Part shown: positions 24,998 to 26,300 of the stretch, in pieces
How positions within the stretch are numbered: position 1 is the stretch's first letter
Layout of the letters: each line of letters begins with the position of its first letter
Source of the DNA: an uncultured Lachnospiraceae bacterium
Lineage (GTDB): Bacteria > Bacillota > Clostridia > Lachnospirales > Lachnospiraceae
NCBI GenBank assembly: GCA_934352055.1
Contig: CAKRJY010000017.1
Location: 1-26,300 of the forward strand
Reading direction: 5' to 3'
Length of the DNA: 26,300 nt
Program-made: the position numbers and the translations under genes
The notes under the pieces: generated by a model
Told to the model about the DNA's origin: nothing
Seen by the model: the letters and a program-made list of their open reading frames with translations, nothing else
The model's database searches: none

Positions 24998-25068
24998 GGC
25001 CGGAACAGAATGAGCGAATGCAGCGCAGTAGTGCGCCTGCAAGTAGTTCATCCTGTTCCGGCCTTTTT
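24998..25068 (+). terminator. Long hairpin terminator after the 68-residue gene
   Basis: GGCCGGAACAG at 24998-25008 pairs perfectly with CTGTTCCGGCC at 25053-25063, followed by TTTTT at 25064-25068. A second inner stem, TGCAG with CTGCA, sits inside the loop. The 44-base loop is unusually long for an intrinsic terminator. Confidence 0.8.
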
Positions 25069-25470
25069 ATTTTCAAAATTTTTTGAAAAACTGTATTCCA
25101 AAACGGCTCTGCGGATTCCTATTAGTGTAGGGGCTTTCAAAATCTTTTGTGAAACGGCTTTTCTCTAGTTCTATAAGTGGGAAATAAACAAAATCTATAT
25201 TCTAAAATTAGACAGTTCAACGAAATTTAAAAATCTGGTTGCCAAACATCCATTTTAGATTGTTATAGGTAGAGGGGAATGTTGGAAAAATGAATTTTCT
25301 TTGAATTTTCGGAAGACCCGGTTTAAAAACAGCCCTTAAAGTTTGTATAGGGTGTAAGGACTATCTTTCAAACAGACCTATTCACTGTTGGATTCACTTC
25401 TGAAAATCCCTAATTCCTTACAAAGTCACATTGCACCTTGAAAATCGCATGAGCCACCCCAGCAGGATAC
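25069..25470. other. Noncoding AT-rich stretch before the mobilization genes
   Basis: About 400 bases with no credible open reading frame, no recognised promoter and no strong hairpin. A short direct repeat, AAACGGCT, occurs twice near 25100 and 25151. It probably belongs to the transfer-origin region or is spacer. Confidence 0.5.
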
Positions 25471-25471
25471 C

Positions 25472-25756
25472 TCCGGTACTGAATGCGCATTCTGCGCGTC
25501 TTACCGGAAAATACGCCGGAGAAAATCTGGCAGGAACGGGCTGGGACAGAGTGGACGGTAGTTAAGAGCAAGATTCGCCTTCGTATACGAAACCGCTCCT
25601 ACGGGCGGTTTCTCCACGACGGCATCTTGATGGGGACTGTGCTCCCCATACCTTCACATCGTGCAAAATCACATGATTTTGCCTTTTGGTGGCCTGCTGC
25701 AGCAGGTCACAGCCGGAGTGCAGATGCACTGCCGGGAAAATCAAATTCTTGATTTT
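25472..25756. repeat. Dense run of inverted repeats upstream of mobC; probable oriT region
   Basis: At least nine short inverted repeats follow one another. TCCGGTA 25472-25478 pairs with TACCGGA 25502-25508 around the palindrome GAATGCGCATTC 25481-25492. GCCGGA 25515-25520 pairs with TCTGGC 25526-25531. TCGTATACGA is at 25581-25590. GAAACCGC 25589-25596 pairs with GCGGTTTC 25605-25612. ATGGGGA 25630-25636 pairs with TCCCCAT 25643-25649. GCAAAATCA 25663-25671 pairs with TGATTTTGC 25674-25682. CCTGCTGCAGCAGG is at 25693-25706. AGTGCA 25717-25722 pairs with TGCACT 25725-25730. AAAATCAA 25737-25744 pairs with TTGATTTT 25749-25756. Lying directly before mobC and a relaxase, this is where an origin of transfer is expected. 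No nick site is assigned. Confidence 0.65.
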
Positions 25757-25770
25757 GGAAAGGAGACCCC

Positions 25771-26166
25771 ATGCCACGAACGAAGAAAAAAGTGAAATCT
25801 ATCGTAAAGACAAAAGTAATCTCCGCACGAGTTACAGAAACAGCACATGAACTTTTACACCGGCAGGCAGAAGATGCCGGAATGACCCTCTCTGAATTTG
25901 CAGCGCAGATGCTGATGAAAGGCCGCGTGAATACCTCGTATGTGTTCTATGTCCACCCGGACGAGATCGAAGCTATCACACGGGAGTTTGCCGCCATCGG
26001 GAACAACTTGAACCAGATCGCGGCGTTCTTCAATAGCGGCGGTATCCAGTCGCGCGCTATGCTTGAAAACATCAACCATGCGATTGCCTGCATTTTTGAA
26101 ATGCGGAAGCAGGTCGCAGAAATGGCAGGAAAGAACTATGGCAATCTTAAAGCACATCGCAAGTAA
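25771..26166 (+). CDS. mobC: MobC-like mobilization accessory protein
   Basis: A 131-residue protein. The basic N-terminus MPRTKKKVKSIVKTKVIS leads into a ribbon-helix-helix-like segment (ARVTETAHELLHRQAEDAGM then TLSEFAAQML). The C-terminal part carries the MobC hallmark FAAIGNNLNQIAAFFNSGG. MobC proteins bind the transfer origin and help the relaxase melt and nick it. The ribosome site AAAGGAGACCCC precedes ATG 25771. It follows immediately after the inverted-repeat array and overlaps the relaxase gene start by 29 bases. Its presence marks the right part of the window as an integrative mobilizable or conjugative element or plasmid insertion. Confidence 0.9.
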   Translation: MPRTKKKVKSIVKTKVISARVTETAHELLHRQAEDAGMTLSEFAAQMLMKGRVNTSYVFYVHPDEIEAITREFAAIGNNLNQIAAFFNSGGIQSRAMLENINHAIACIFEMRKQVAEMAGKNYGNLKAHRK

Positions 26167-26300
26167 GAGTTCCAACTATGGTGCTGCGCTGGAGTATTTG
26201 ATTTTCAAGCATGACGAACTTCGGAAAACTCCGATCCTTGACCAGAACGGAAATCGTATCATGCGGGATGAGTTTTATCTGGACGGTCTGAATTGTGAAC
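26138..26300 (+). CDS. Relaxase/mobilization nuclease, N-terminus only (cut by window edge)
   Basis: The first 54 codons are present. The start MAILKHIASKSSNYGAALEY is the usual N-terminus of MobA/VirD2-type relaxases of Firmicutes, with Tyr14 and Tyr20 as possible nicking tyrosines. It is followed by LIFKHDELRKTPIL and FYLDGLNC. ATG 26138 has AGGAAAG just upstream and overlaps the end of mobC by 29 bases, a common translational coupling for this pair. The product would nick DNA at oriT and lead the strand into a recipient. The His triad lies beyond the window, so the assignment rests on the N-terminal motif and on MobC. Confidence 0.82.
   Translation, partial: MAILKHIASKSSNYGAALEYLIFKHDELRKTPILDQNGNRIMRDEFYLDGLNCE

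Overview
This window most likely comes from a low-to-mid-GC Firmicute of the gut Clostridia (an Oscillospiraceae/Faecalibacterium-like organism). That is an inference from AGGAG-type ribosome sites, GTG starts, gene style and the mobilization module; no rRNA or other species marker is present. Nearly everything from base 1 to about 22,040 lies on the + strand and forms one large surface-polysaccharide (capsule/exopolysaccharide) locus. The right-hand 3 kb belongs to a mobilizable element.

Region 1 (1-9095) holds the end of a GT4 glycosyltransferase, three membrane acyltransferases with a radical SAM/SPASM enzyme after the first, and a uronic-acid precursor block: UDP-glucuronate 4-epimerase-like, a galacturonokinase-like GHMP kinase, a sugar-1-phosphate nucleotidyltransferase and UDP-glucose 6-dehydrogenase. 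The standout is that all three acyltransferase genes carry a G8 or G9 tract inside the coding region, each followed by TAC. In all three, both shifted frames close at a nearby stop. This looks like a set of phase-variable decoration enzymes, all in the ON frame here.

Region 2 (about 9100-20480) is visibly AT-rich and encodes the glycan-specific assembly machinery: three GT4 glycosyltransferases, an O-antigen-ligase/Wzy-like polymerase, a Wzx flippase, and two separate pairs of a polysaccharide pyruvyl transferase-family protein with an FrhB-like (coenzyme F420 hydrogenase beta family) iron-sulfur/flavin protein. In the first pair the FrhB protein has an N-terminal 2x[4Fe-4S] ferredoxin domain. 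In the second pair that domain is a separate gene downstream. No initiating phosphoglycosyltransferase or chain-length kinase genes are in view, so the locus probably extends to the left.

Region 3 (20520-22040) returns to higher GC with a second nucleotidyltransferase and a VanZ-family membrane protein. A 90-base stretch after it can fold into a three-way junction with a GNRA-type loop, followed by a DUF2971 gene and a lysine-rich coiled-coil protein that ends at a long bidirectional terminator.

Region 4 (23360-26300) is a mobile-element module: a leftward XRE repressor plus ImmA/IrrE-like gene in which the HExxH motif is degenerate, a consensus rightward promoter with an inverted repeat over its -10 box, a 68-residue protein, and a noncoding stretch of about 0.9 kb. 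The last 285 bases of that stretch hold a dense run of inverted repeats (probable oriT). MobC and the start of a relaxase follow. I found no tRNA, rRNA, CRISPR array or insertion sequence.
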